Origin: CAZJFC01 sp964545245
GTDB taxonomy: Bacteria > Pseudomonadota > Alphaproteobacteria > Rickettsiales > 21-14-0-20-44-7
NCBI GenBank assembly: GCA_964545245.1
Contig: CAZJFC010000043.1
Location: 1-14,579, forward strand
Reading direction: 5' to 3'
Length of the DNA: 14,579 bases
The notes beneath the pieces are model-generated. The model was given only the letters and a program-made list of their open reading frames with translations. It made no database searches and was not told the DNA's origin. Below are positions 5,613 to 14,534 of this stretch, in pieces. A program made the translations under genes and the position numbers. Each line of letters begins with the position of its first letter. Within the stretch, counting starts at the first letter, position 1.

Positions 5613-5637
5613 GATAATGAGAATAATTATCATTCTC
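5613..5637. promoter_or_regulatory. Two overlapping Fur-box matches
   Basis: GATAATGAGAATAATTATC at 5613-5631 agrees with the classical Fur consensus GATAATGATAATCATTATC at 17 of 19 positions. A second register, 5619-5637, agrees at 15 of 19. Both sit inside a perfect 8-bp inverted repeat, ATGAGAAT (5617-5624) / ATTCTCAT (5632-5639). Overlapping 19-mers offset by 6 bp are the known arrangement for two Fur dimers on opposite faces of the DNA. The site lies 84 bp upstream of the retropepsin-like gene, suggesting iron-responsive control of it or of an unseen RNA. Confidence 0.7.
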
Positions 5638-5720
5638 ATGCTATTAGTCAACAGCTATTTTTAAAAAAATTCTTCCCGATTCATATAAATTTCATTTTTC
5701 TGCGGTATCATACGGTTAAT

Positions 5721-6305
5721 ATGAGGAAATTTTTGCCAGCAATTATATTATCCTGCGCCGTTGCGGGGGTGGTTACTTTTGCCGCGCCGCCCGCAATTGC
5801 CAACAGCGTTAACGAAATGATCGCCCGCAAACGCGCCGAAGCCGAGCAGAACCGCCTCCAGCGCATGCAGGAGATCCAGCACCGGCAGTCAAACCCGGAA
5901 GCGTTCATGCGGCGTGAAGCGGCAATGAGCAGCGGCCCGGCAAGCATCAGTTTCGATGCGGCCTCCAACGGGCATTATTATGTTCCGGTACACATCAACG
6001 GCAGGAGCATAACCTTCATCGCCGATACCGGAGCGACCGATATCTTCCTCACCCAGAACGATGCAAAAGTGGCAGGAATCAACCTTTATAACCTTAATTA
6101 CAACCTCACCTACAACACCGCCAACGGACAGGTTAAGGCCGCCGAAACCATGGTCAGCGAGCTTTCCGTCGGGCCTATCCGCTTTTCCAACATGAAGGTT
6201 TCAGTGAGCCAGAACCAGGGCGGCGTATCGCTCCTCGGCATGAGCTTCTTCCGCCAGCTTTCCAGCTATAACGTGCAGAACGACAAGCTCACAATGGTGA
6301 AATAA
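5721..6305 (+). CDS. Retropepsin-like clan AA aspartic protease, exported or membrane-anchored
   Basis: This 194-residue protein has a signal or anchor helix at residues ~5-21 followed by A-P-P-A-I-A-N-S, with a plausible cleavage near A27. A charged helical or coiled region, MIARKRAEAEQNRLQRMQEI, lies at ~33-52. The C-terminal ~120 residues are a single retropepsin lobe: FIADTGATDIFL with catalytic D102 in D-T-G, and the late LLGMSFFRQL motif at 171-180. This matches the bacterial TIGR02281-type clan AA family, which is expected to act as a homodimer in the periplasm. The frame is open upstream to 5544, but only the ATG at 5721 gives a signal peptide, and the upstream part crosses the Fur boxes. 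No ribosome binding site is visible before it, and TATCAT at 5706-5711 could serve as the -10 of a nearly leaderless mRNA. The gene converges on clpB with an 11-nt gap. Confidence 0.87.
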   Translation: MRKFLPAIILSCAVAGVVTFAAPPAIANSVNEMIARKRAEAEQNRLQRMQEIQHRQSNPEAFMRREAAMSSGPASISFDAASNGHYYVPVHINGRSITFIADTGATDIFLTQNDAKVAGINLYNLNYNLTYNTANGQVKAAETMVSELSVGPIRFSNMKVSVSQNQGGVSLLGMSFFRQLSSYNVQNDKLTMVK

Positions 6306-6316
6306 TTCTGCTTATC

Positions 6317-8893
6317 CTAAGCGACTTTCCTTAGTTTGTGGTTAATCACCAAACCGTCGCTTCCTGCGGAAACGCTTACTTTGCTGCCGTCGGCGATTTT
6401 GCCGGAGAGGATATCGAGTGCCAGCCTGTCCTGCAATTCGCGCTGGATGACGCGCTTCAGCGGCCTTGCGCCATAAACCGGGTCATAGCCTTTCTCGGCC
6501 AGCCATTTATGGGCTTTCTTGTCCAGCTCCAGCGTGATCTTGCGCTCAGCAAGGCGTGCCTGCAACTTCTCAAGCTGGATGTTGGCGATCGAATCCATAT
6601 TGTCGATATTGAGGCGGTGGAAAAGGATGATCTCATCAAGCCGGTTAAGGAATTCAGGGCGGAAAGCCTTGCGCACCCTCTCCATCACCTTGTCGCGCAC
6701 CGATTCGCTGTCCTTGCCTTCGGTCAGCTCGGCAAGGTATTCCGCGCCGAGGTTGGAGGTGAGCACGATTATGGTATTGCGGAAATCCACCGTGCGCCCC
6801 TGCCCGTCGGTCAAACGGCCATCATCGAGAACTTGCAGCAAAATGTTGAACACATCCGGGTGGGCTTTTTCCACCTCGTCGAACAATATGACCTGATACG
6901 GCCTGCGGCGAACAGCCTCGGTGAGCGAGCCGCCCTCGTCATAACCCACATAGCCGGGAGGAGCGCCGACAAGGCGGGAAACTGCATGTTTCTCCATATA
7001 TTCCGACATGTCGATGCGTAACAGCGCGCTGTCGTCGTCGAAAATGAACTCGGCCAGCGCCTTGGAAAGCTCGGTCTTGCCTACCCCTGTCGGGCCAAGG
7101 AAAAGGAACGAGCCGATTGGCCGGTTAGGGTCCTGAATCCCTGCCCGTGCGCGGCGCACCGCGTTGGAAACCGCCACCAGCGCATCATCCTGCCCCACTA
7201 CGCGCTTGCGCAGGAAATCTTCCATTTTCACCAGTTTTTCGCGCTCGCCTTCCAGCATTTTGTCCACCGGGATACCCGTCCAGCGGCTCACCACGCCTGC
7301 GATATCCTGCTCGGTGACGGATTCGCGCACGATGCTGGAACCTTTCAATTCCTCCGCCGCTTTCAGTTTTTTCTGGAGTTCGGGGATTGTGCCGTAAGTA
7401 AGCTCCCCGGCGCGGGCAAGGTTGCCCTGCCGCTGCGAGATTTCAAGCTCCGTCCTTGCGCTTTCAAGCTGTTCCTTGAGGCCTTTCATGCTGGAAAGCT
7501 TGTCTTTCTCGGCACGCCATTTTTCGGTGAGGTTGCCCGATTTTTCCTCAAGCTCACCAAGCTCCTTGTCGAGCTTTTCGAGCCTGTCTTTCGAGGCTTT
7601 GTCCTCCTCTTTTTTTAAGGCTTCTCGCTCGATTTTTAGTTGGATTATCTTCCTGTCGAGTTCGTCGATCTCCTCCGGCTTGGAATCAACCTCCATGCGC
7701 AGGCGGCTGGCGGCTTCGTCGACAAGGTCGATCGCCTTATCGGGCAGGAAACGGTCGGTTATGTAGCGGTTGGCAAGGGTCGCTGCCGAAACGATCGCGT
7801 TGTCGGAAATGCGGATACCGTGGTGAAGCTCGTATTTTTCCTTGAGGCCGCGCAGGATGGAAACCGTATCCTCCACCGTCGGCTCGGAAACGAACACGCT
7901 CTGGAAACGGCGGGCAAGCGCCGCGTCCTTTTCGATATGTTTGCGGTATTCGTCCAGCGTCGTCGCGCCCACGCAATGCAGCTCACCGCGTGCCAGGGCA
8001 GGTTTTAACAGGTTGGAAGCGTCCATCGAGCCTTCCGCCGCGCCCGCGCCAACAAGCGTGTGCAATTCGTCGATGAACAGGATTACCTCGCCCGCCGCGT
8101 TGTTGATTTCCGAAAGGACGGATTTCAGCCTTTCCTCAAACTCACCGCGGAACTTCGCCCCGGCCACCAATGAGCCAAGGTCAAGCGATAGCAACTTCTT
8201 GTTTTTCAGCGCTTCCGGCACGTCACCCGAAATTATGCGCTGCGCCAGACCTTCCACAATGGCGGTTTTGCCCACGCCCGGCTCGCCAATCAGCACCGGG
8301 TTGTTCTTGGTGCGGCGTGAAAGCACCTGCATAGTGCGGCGGATCTCCTCATCGCGTCCGATAACCGGGTCGAGCTTGCCTTTTTTGGCAAGTTCGGTGA
8401 AATCCTTGGTGTATTTTTTAAGCGATTCATAGGAACCCTCGGCAGAGGCGGAATCCGCCGTCCTGCCGCCCCTGAGCGCGGAAATTGCCGCTTCCAGCTT
8501 TTGCGGGGTTACTCCGGCATTACGCAGCGCCGGGTTGGTAAGGCTTAGCGTCTGGAGCATCCGCTCAAGCGTGACGAATTTATCGCCTGCTTTTTCCGCC
8601 AGTTTTACCGCTTCCTCGAAAAACCGCGCCATATCCTGCGTTAAGTGCAGGCCGTGTGCGCCGGAACCTGTAACCTTCGGTAATTTATTGAGGTTTTGCC
8701 TGACATTTGCCGCAACCGCATCAACATCCCCGCCGGATTCCTGAATAAGCCGTGGCGCAAGGCCTTCGTCATCTTCCAGCAATGCCCTGAGGATATGCTC
8801 AGGCACGAACTGCTGATGCCCCTCCGAAAGCGCGTAATTCTGCGCTGATTCTATAATATTACGTGACTTTTCCGTGAATTTTTCCAGTTTCAT
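6317..8893 (-). CDS. clpB: ATP-dependent chaperone ClpB
   Basis: This 858-residue AAA+ disaggregase works with DnaK/DnaJ/GrpE to resolubilise aggregated proteins in the cytosol. The order is complete: N-domain (~1-145, double Clp-N repeat), NBD1 with Walker A GEPGVGKT (203-210), Walker B ILFIDE (271-276) and pore loop GAKFRGEFE, the long coiled-coil middle domain (~400-520) that distinguishes ClpB from ClpA/ClpC, then NBD2 with GPTGVGKT (600-607), pore loop GYVG (647-650) and VILFDEVEKAH (668-678), and the C-terminal domain. The length is normal for the family. The start has a GAGGAGA ribosome binding site (complement of 8901-8907), and a heat-shock-type promoter overlaps the region just upstream. 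No frameshift is seen. Confidence 0.97.
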   Translation of the reverse strand: MKLEKFTEKSRNIIESAQNYALSEGHQQFVPEHILRALLEDDEGLAPRLIQESGGDVDAVAANVRQNLNKLPKVTGSGAHGLHLTQDMARFFEEAVKLAEKAGDKFVTLERMLQTLSLTNPALRNAGVTPQKLEAAISALRGGRTADSASAEGSYESLKKYTKDFTELAKKGKLDPVIGRDEEIRRTMQVLSRRTKNNPVLIGEPGVGKTAIVEGLAQRIISGDVPEALKNKKLLSLDLGSLVAGAKFRGEFEERLKSVLSEINNAAGEVILFIDELHTLVGAGAAEGSMDASNLLKPALARGELHCVGATTLDEYRKHIEKDAALARRFQSVFVSEPTVEDTVSILRGLKEKYELHHGIRISDNAIVSAATLANRYITDRFLPDKAIDLVDEAASRLRMEVDSKPEEIDELDRKIIQLKIEREALKKEEDKASKDRLEKLDKELGELEEKSGNLTEKWRAEKDKLSSMKGLKEQLESARTELEISQRQGNLARAGELTYGTIPELQKKLKAAEELKGSSIVRESVTEQDIAGVVSRWTGIPVDKMLEGEREKLVKMEDFLRKRVVGQDDALVAVSNAVRRARAGIQDPNRPIGSFLFLGPTGVGKTELSKALAEFIFDDDSALLRIDMSEYMEKHAVSRLVGAPPGYVGYDEGGSLTEAVRRRPYQVILFDEVEKAHPDVFNILLQVLDDGRLTDGQGRTVDFRNTIIVLTSNLGAEYLAELTEGKDSESVRDKVMERVRKAFRPEFLNRLDEIILFHRLNIDNMDSIANIQLEKLQARLAERKITLELDKKAHKWLAEKGYDPVYGARPLKRVIQRELQDRLALDILSGKIADGSKVSVSAGSDGLVINHKLRKVA

Positions 8894-8913
8894 TAACTAA
8901 TCTCCTCGAAATG

Positions 8914-8941
8914 ATATAGGGTCTGATCCCAGCAATTCAAT
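8914..8941 (-). promoter_or_regulatory. Heat-shock (sigma32/RpoH)-type promoter of clpB
   Basis: Read on the - strand, ATTGAA (complement of 8936-8941) is followed after 14 bp by CCCTATAT (complement of 8914-8921). The sigma32 consensus is CTTGAA, 11-16 bp, CCCCATNT, so only one base differs in each half. A start near 8907 would leave a leader of only about 14 nt that begins at the ribosome binding site. This placement and the gene identity support it. Confidence 0.55.
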
Positions 8942-9087
8942 AATGCTACAGGAAAACATAAAAAACGCCTTAGTATTAACGTTTTTGAAGGTAGTTTTTT
9001 ACATAATGTCACTAAATTGTAATTTAAATGCGATATTATAAGCTGGTGACATTTCAGTCAGGGGCTTTAATTTTTTAGGTAGGGAAA

Positions 9088-9399
9088 ATGGCGGGGCAAG
9101 GTGGCTTACAATCAGACCAGTTATTTCTTGGTTTAACCAGGCCGGCAATGATCCTGGGCGTGCATTACCTTATTTTCATGCTCAATTTCATGGTGGCGGT
9201 GCTGCTGTTCATCAACCTCAATTCCGGCGGCAAGCTATGGCAGGTCCCGCTTATCTTCGCGCTGATACATTTGATGGCATATCTGGTCTGCCTCAAGGAA
9301 CCGCGCGCGATCGAGCTGGTTTTCACACGGTACGGCAAAACCTTTAAATGCCGCAACAGGTTCTATCATAAAAGCACTGATTCTTACGACGTGGTATAA
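9088..9399 (+). CDS. virB3: Type IV secretion system protein VirB3
   Basis: This 103-residue inner-membrane protein is needed for type IV secretion and is usually encoded directly before virB4, as here. The N-terminal LFLGLTRPAM motif is characteristic of the VirB3 family. Two adjacent transmembrane segments follow, at about residues 20-42 and 51-69, and the tail is hydrophilic and basic. AGGTAGGG at 9077-9084 serves as the ribosome binding site. virB4 begins 10 nt after the stop. The 194-bp gap upstream is shared with divergent clpB. No clear sigma70 promoter was found there, although TATTAT at 9034-9039 is a possible -10. Known VirB3 proteins associate with VirB4 at the inner membrane, consistent with the gene pairing. 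Confidence 0.9.
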   Translation: MAGQGGLQSDQLFLGLTRPAMILGVHYLIFMLNFMVAVLLFINLNSGGKLWQVPLIFALIHLMAYLVCLKEPRAIELVFTRYGKTFKCRNRFYHKSTDSYDVV

Positions 9400-9409
9400 A
9401 GCTTAAAAA

Positions 9410-11803
9410 ATGAAATTACAGTTAAAAAGAAGGGATGCAAATAAAGGAAGCGTGGCTGATAAGGAATTTCCTGAAAGCTATTTCATTCCCTATGACTGCC
9501 ACTATGACGATTACACAATCGTCACCAAGGAGCGTGAGCTTTTACAGGTAATCAAGGTCGAAGGGTTTTCGTTTGAAACCGCCGACGACGAGGAGCTGGA
9601 TTTGCGTAAAAACGTCCGCAACTCGCTTTTCAAATCCATGACGCAGGGCAATATCGCGCTTTATTTCCACACCGTCCGCCGCCGGAAGGCAGCTTATCCG
9701 GGCGGCAGGCAGCCTCGTGGCGTCGCGCGGGAAATTGACGAGGCATGGAAGAAAAAACACGAAGGCAATGAATCTTTCCAGAATGATTTGTATGTTACCG
9801 TCATCTATAAGGCCGATACGAAAGGCGCAGCCAAAATTGAGCATTTCCTGAAAAAAATCCAGGAAATGACCGATAAAGTATCATCCCATGCCATGCTGCG
9901 CGAGGCCCATAAGGAACTTAACGAAGCCGCTGACCGCATCACCGCCACCTTACGCGATTATGGCGCAAGGAAACTCAGCATTTACCAGACCCCCGCAGGG
10001 CCTTATTCCGAAGCGCTGGAATTTCTGGGGACGCTGGTCAATTGCGGTGACACCCAGCCTGTCCGCGTGCCGACCCACGGCATTGACAAATACCTGCCGC
10101 GCAACCGGCTTTATTTCGGCGGCCATGCGATCGAGTCACACTCCGCCACCCGCGTCCGCTATGCGGGCATTGTCAGCATCAAGGAATATGGGCCGCACAC
10201 CGCCGCCGGGATGCTTGACGCATACCTTAAACTCCCGTTCGAGTTCATCATCTCGCAAAGCTATGTCTTCACCAACCGCCAGACCTCCATCGAGAAAATG
10301 CGCGTGCAGCAGAACCGCATGATAAACGCGCAGGAAGCCGCAATTTCCCAGATCGCGGAGATCAATGACGCGCTCGATATCGCCATGAGCGGCCATGCCG
10401 GGTTCGGCACGCACCATTTCACCATCCTCGCCCTTGCCGACAACCTCAAGGAACTCGATAAATACCTTTCGCTCTGCATCGCGGAAATGGTCAATGTCGG
10501 CATCAATGCCTGCCGCGAGAAGATCAACCTCCAGCCCGCATATTGGGCGATGCTGCCATGCAACCACCCATATGTCGCCCGCAAATCCGAGATCAATACG
10601 CTCAACCTCTCCGCCTTAGCTTCGATGCACAACTACCCGGTCGGCAGCATAGACGACAACCACTGGGGCCCGGCGGTTTCGGTGTTCGATACCGTTTCCG
10701 GCACGCCTTATTTCTTCAATTTCCACCTGCGCGACGTCGGCCATACGACAATCATCGGGCCGACCGGCGCAGGTAAAACCGTGTTGATGAACTTCCTCGT
10801 CGCGCAGGCGCAGAAATTCAACTGCCGCACTTTCTTCTTCGATAAGGACAGGGGCGCGGACATCTTCGTGCGCTCATTGAGCGGGGTCTATAACGTGCTT
10901 GAAGTCGGCAGCCCGACCGGGTTCAACCCGCTGCAACTGCCCGACACGTTTGAAAACCGCGGTTTCCTCGCGGAATGGCTGAAAACCCTGCTTACCATCA
11001 ACAACGAACAATTCACCGCTGAAGACATGGACAGGGTGAATGACGCGGTGAACGGCAATTACAAACTAAACAAGGAAGACCGCCAGCTTTGCAATATCGC
11101 GCCGTTCTTCGGCCTGCAAACCCCCGGCTCGGTTTCGGCGCGGCTCAGCCAGTGGCACAGCGACGGGGCCTATGCCAGCATCTTCGACAACCCGACAGAC
11201 AATATCGACTTCGATATTTCCAATGTTTTCGGGTTTGAGATGGGCGATATCCTGACCACGAAAGATACACTTGCGCCAACGCTGATGTACCTGTTCCACC
11301 GTATTAACCTTTCGCTGGACGGAACCCCGACAATGATCGTCCTTGACGAGGCATGGGCGCTTATCGACAACCCGATCTTCTCCAAAAAAATCAAGGACTG
11401 GCTGAAAACCATGCGGAAACTCAACGCCATGGTGGTATTCGCCACCCAGTCGGTCGAAGACGCGTCAAAAAGCACGGTGAACGACACGCTGTTGCAGCAG
11501 ACCGCAACCCACATCTTCCTGCCCAACACCAAGGCCACCGATGAATACCGCAAGGCGTTCCTGCTGACCAAACAGGAATTCAAGCTGATACGCGAAACCG
11601 ACCCCGGCTCGCGCTACTTCCTGCTCAAGCACGGAAATGACGTTGTGGTGGCACGCATTGATTTAAGCGGGATGGAAGAATTCATCCCCATACTTTCAGG
11701 CAGGGCGGAAACAGTTGCCATCTGCGATGAAATAAGGAAAGAACATGGCGACGACCCGGCTGTATGGGTTCCGCTGTTTAAAAAACGGGTAGCAAAACAA
11801 TGA
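9410..11803 (+). CDS. virB4: Type IV secretion system ATPase VirB4
   Basis: The 797-residue protein is the inner-membrane-associated ATPase that powers assembly of the channel and substrate transfer. Residues ~1-400 form the VirB4/CagE N-terminal domain. The RecA-like C-terminal domain follows with Walker A GPTGAGKT (450-457), FFFDKDRG (476-482), Walker B MIVLDEAW (642-649, D646 and E647) and VVFATQS (675-681). The length matches VirB4 proteins of about 800 residues. Both nucleotide-binding motifs are intact, so it should be active. The ribosome binding site is weak (AAGCTTAAAAAATG), and proximity to virB3 suggests coupled translation. Its TGA overlaps the ATG of the next gene (ATGA at 11800-11803). 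VirB4 of Rickettsiales rvh systems, sometimes present in two copies, has this neighbourhood. Confidence 0.95.
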   Translation: MKLQLKRRDANKGSVADKEFPESYFIPYDCHYDDYTIVTKERELLQVIKVEGFSFETADDEELDLRKNVRNSLFKSMTQGNIALYFHTVRRRKAAYPGGRQPRGVAREIDEAWKKKHEGNESFQNDLYVTVIYKADTKGAAKIEHFLKKIQEMTDKVSSHAMLREAHKELNEAADRITATLRDYGARKLSIYQTPAGPYSEALEFLGTLVNCGDTQPVRVPTHGIDKYLPRNRLYFGGHAIESHSATRVRYAGIVSIKEYGPHTAAGMLDAYLKLPFEFIISQSYVFTNRQTSIEKMRVQQNRMINAQEAAISQIAEINDALDIAMSGHAGFGTHHFTILALADNLKELDKYLSLCIAEMVNVGINACREKINLQPAYWAMLPCNHPYVARKSEINTLNLSALASMHNYPVGSIDDNHWGPAVSVFDTVSGTPYFFNFHLRDVGHTTIIGPTGAGKTVLMNFLVAQAQKFNCRTFFFDKDRGADIFVRSLSGVYNVLEVGSPTGFNPLQLPDTFENRGFLAEWLKTLLTINNEQFTAEDMDRVNDAVNGNYKLNKEDRQLCNIAPFFGLQTPGSVSARLSQWHSDGAYASIFDNPTDNIDFDISNVFGFEMGDILTTKDTLAPTLMYLFHRINLSLDGTPTMIVLDEAWALIDNPIFSKKIKDWLKTMRKLNAMVVFATQSVEDASKSTVNDTLLQQTATHIFLPNTKATDEYRKAFLLTKQEFKLIRETDPGSRYFLLKHGNDVVVARIDLSGMEEFIPILSGRAETVAICDEIRKEHGDDPAVWVPLFKKRVAKQ

Positions 11804-13197
11804 AGTTATTCAGAAGCATTGCCAGTTATTGCCTCATGCGGAAAACCGGATTCCTCACCGCCGTTCTTGCGACCGCCCTTATTGCGTTTTCCTTCTCTCC
11901 GGGGGCGATGGCAGGTAGCATCGATACTTGGAGTGCCGGAGGCACCATACCTTCCATGCAAAACTCCGGGACATCATCAATCCCGTCAATACCCGGCTCC
12001 GGCTCTACCTCCACATCAAGCTTCGGCAGCGGCATGACCGGCACGGGAGACCTTGGTTTCAATAAAAACCTCAAAACCTTCGATGAAATATGCGGCAGGG
12101 ATCTTGCTAACCAGGATCAAAATAAACTTGCCGTTTTTGAAATTACCGTCACCTGCTTCCAGAATGTAATTGAAGGCCTCGCCGAAAAGAATATCGAGGC
12201 ATTCAGCGCTTATCTCGGCAATGCCGTTTCCGCCGTATTGATGCTTGCCGTAATCTTCATGGGCATCAAGGTTTCCACCGGCCTTACTTCCGCCGACAGG
12301 GTCAAGACGGATTTTATAGTCTTCGCCATCAAGGCCTCATTCGTCGCATGGCTGATTTATAATTCCGGCCTCACATATATGTGGTCCCTTACGCAGGACG
12401 TATATAACGGCGCAATTGCGCTGGTAATCTCCCCTGCGGATATCCCCGGCTGCCCGATGTCGGCGGATACGGCAGGGATCTGGTCGGTGATGGATTGCCT
12501 GCTTACCGGCCTGATGGGCTTCAGCAGCAAAAACGGTTTCGGCACTACATGGCAGGGTGTTTCGATGGCATCGATCCTGATGGGCGCCAAACTGTTTGAG
12601 AACACAAGCGGCTCCTTCATCTTTGCCATTTTCGCCAATGCCATTGTCGCGATTATCATGGCTTTCGCCCGTATCGCGTTCATTTACATGCTTTCCATGG
12701 TCGGCCTGATACTACTTTACACCATCTCACCGCTGGTTATCCCGATGATGCTGTTCCAGCGCACAGCCGAATATTTCAAGAACTGGTATCAGGCGGTTAT
12801 TTCCATGATTATGCAGGTCGTCATCATGTTCGCCTTCTTCACCTTCGCAGTTACACTGATCTACCAGCTTGTCATGAAACCGCCGGATGGCATTGTCCAT
12901 GTTTACAAGAAACTCCAGCCTTCCTATCAGGTTTCGCAAACCCAGCAGCAAGGCTCGGCCAATTATTTTGACCAGGCGCTTTCACTCTTCTCAACCCAGA
13001 ACGGACAGGTTGACGACAAGACGAAAGAACTGATCTTCTCCATGATTTCGATATTCATAATCGGTTATCTCCTGCTTTCATTCGTCGCGCATGTCGGTGA
13101 AATGGCTCGCGAGCTTGCCGGTTCTGCAAGGGTTACTTCGCTGCAATCATTCTCTCCTGGGGTAATGGCTCCGGGAGCAACACCGTTTACCAAGTGA
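11800..13197 (+). CDS. virB6: VirB6-like type IV secretion channel protein, first paralogue
   Basis: This 465-residue polytopic TrbL/VirB6-type membrane protein starts within an ATGA overlap with virB4, indicating translational coupling. Residues 14-38 form a signal sequence ending in A-M-A38. An in-frame ATG at codon 13 would also keep it, but lacks a ribosome binding site. Residues ~39-84 are a Ser/Gly/Thr-rich linker. The hydrophobic core has about six transmembrane segments, near 139-157, 172-188, 272-293, 295-318, 331-358 and 411-432. The conserved VirB6 loop is TISPLVIPMMLF, followed by RTAEYFKNWYQ. Cysteines C98, C119, C218 and C233 lie in non-membrane loops. Family members form the inner-membrane channel module with VirB3, B4 and B8. 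A cleavable N-terminal signal before the core is unusual relative to Agrobacterium VirB6 but fits the extended Rickettsiales versions. Confidence 0.87.
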   Translation: MKLFRSIASYCLMRKTGFLTAVLATALIAFSFSPGAMAGSIDTWSAGGTIPSMQNSGTSSIPSIPGSGSTSTSSFGSGMTGTGDLGFNKNLKTFDEICGRDLANQDQNKLAVFEITVTCFQNVIEGLAEKNIEAFSAYLGNAVSAVLMLAVIFMGIKVSTGLTSADRVKTDFIVFAIKASFVAWLIYNSGLTYMWSLTQDVYNGAIALVISPADIPGCPMSADTAGIWSVMDCLLTGLMGFSSKNGFGTTWQGVSMASILMGAKLFENTSGSFIFAIFANAIVAIIMAFARIAFIYMLSMVGLILLYTISPLVIPMMLFQRTAEYFKNWYQAVISMIMQVVIMFAFFTFAVTLIYQLVMKPPDGIVHVYKKLQPSYQVSQTQQQGSANYFDQALSLFSTQNGQVDDKTKELIFSMISIFIIGYLLLSFVAHVGEMARELAGSARVTSLQSFSPGVMAPGATPFTK

Positions 13198-13210
13198 TGA
13201 GACTGTATAA

Positions 13211-14476
13211 ATGAAAAAGTTTTTGGTTTGCATGATGGTTCTTTTGGCGGTTACGGGTTGTGAACCGTCCAAATCCGCTTCCAATAAGGAAATCTGCGTT
13301 CCTTCAGGCACCACGGCGGAAACCAAGGACGCTGAGGGCAATACGCTCACTAAACTGGAAGCGATCGAGAAATACCTCAAGGAACAGCAGATCGTTTCAA
13401 CCATTGTCGGCACGGTAAAACAAAAACTGCTTGGCGATAACTATGATTTCACCGGCGCGCAGACCTTGTTCCAGGGCATTGCCGACAGCTATGACTATCA
13501 GGGCGCAGTGGCCGCCGCCTTCTCATTATACGTCATCATCTATGGTATCGCGATTATCGGCGGGCTGGTGCAGGCCACGGTCGGCGACGCCGCGATACGC
13601 ATTGCAAAAATGGCGGTTATCGGGTTTTTTGCCGCCAACTGGGATGAATTCTACCTCACCATAGGCGCATTCTTCATCAACGGCATGGACGAGCTTATCG
13701 CCTTCTTCCTTGGCGCATTCAAAGACCTTTACTACCTGCACGAAGGTGCGGATTTCACCCAAAGCAACACTGATGTGATCTTCGGCGATCTGGATATTTT
13801 CGTTTCACGCATATTCTCCCCGCACACGATCGCCCTTGTTTCGGCGGTCATGAGCAGCAGCCCCGGTAATATCGCGCTTGCCGGGCTTATCGGCTTCTCG
13901 CTTGTCTTCCTCATGATCGGCGTTTTCAGGGTTGTGATGACTTATGTCTTCGCGGTCTTCGCACTGGCGCTGCTCTTTGCAATCGCCCCGATATTCCTCA
14001 CATTCATGCTATTCAACCAGACGAAACCCCTGTTCGACAACTGGATCAACATGCTTATCAACTATTCGCTGCAACCCGTATTCGTCTGCGCTTTCATCGG
14101 GCTTTATGCCGGGCTGCTCGCCCCCTTCCTTCAGGACTTGCTGCAATATAAGCTCTGCTATGGCGATGTTGGCCGCAGCAACCAGAAATCCGAGTGGTAT
14201 TTCGTCAACCCGAACGACCCTTCCAACCAGCGTGTTGCTTTCAGCCCGTCGAGCGAACCGCCGATAGGCTGGCAGACCGGGTTCCTGTTCTTCATTTTCA
14301 GTTGGCTGTTCGGGGCGAACGTCAAATTCGCGGCGCAGCTTTCATCATCCATATCGCCGTCATGGGCATCTGACCTTACAGGCCACAGCTCGATCTGGAA
14401 ACACGTCAACTCCGCAAACCCGGATAAGAACGGCGGTATTATGAACCTGTTCAAGAGCGCGGGCAAATCCACCTAG
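13211..14476 (+). CDS. virB6: VirB6-like type IV secretion protein, second paralogue, with lipoprotein signal
   Basis: This 421-residue paralogue starts 13 nt after the first virB6 stop. The N-terminus ends in a lipobox, V14-T-G-C17, predicting acylation at C17. A soluble helical segment (~45-75) precedes about six transmembrane segments, near 98-119, 130-155, 206-236, 240-268, 281-306 and 355-373. The motif FAIAPIFLTFMLFNQTKPLF at 256-275 aligns by eye with the matching loop of the first paralogue, so the two probably arose by duplication. The last third has soluble loops with C316. Tandem virB6 genes after virB4 are typical of Rickettsiales. The ribosome binding site is weak (GATGAG 15-20 nt upstream). 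Its exact role beside the first VirB6 is unknown. Confidence 0.83.
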   Translation: MKKFLVCMMVLLAVTGCEPSKSASNKEICVPSGTTAETKDAEGNTLTKLEAIEKYLKEQQIVSTIVGTVKQKLLGDNYDFTGAQTLFQGIADSYDYQGAVAAAFSLYVIIYGIAIIGGLVQATVGDAAIRIAKMAVIGFFAANWDEFYLTIGAFFINGMDELIAFFLGAFKDLYYLHEGADFTQSNTDVIFGDLDIFVSRIFSPHTIALVSAVMSSSPGNIALAGLIGFSLVFLMIGVFRVVMTYVFAVFALALLFAIAPIFLTFMLFNQTKPLFDNWINMLINYSLQPVFVCAFIGLYAGLLAPFLQDLLQYKLCYGDVGRSNQKSEWYFVNPNDPSNQRVAFSPSSEPPIGWQTGFLFFIFSWLFGANVKFAAQLSSSISPSWASDLTGHSSIWKHVNSANPDKNGGIMNLFKSAGKST

Positions 14477-14534
14477 CTAAACACGCCTGAAACAAATTAA
14501 AAAGCAATTATCCCCTTGACATAAGGTAATAGTC

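Noticed and set aside
5364..5651. 95-aa - strand ORF
   Set aside because: It crosses hairpin H4, the GC-rich repeat, the inverted repeat and the Fur boxes. The composition is not protein-like and no ribosome binding site is seen.
5544..5720. In-frame N-terminal extension of the retropepsin-like protein to 5544
   Set aside because: It would read through the inverted repeat and the Fur boxes, place the signal peptide internally, and lacks family resemblance. The ATG at 5721 gives a normal signal sequence.
6320..6355. Inverted pairing at the 3' end of clpB as a bidirectional terminator
   Set aside because: The stem is short and bulged, with no U-tract in either direction, and it lies in coding sequence.
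7842..8432. 196-aa + strand ORF antisense to clpB
   Set aside because: It is a Ser/Arg-rich shadow of conserved clpB codons. Similar antisense ORFs occur along the whole gene.
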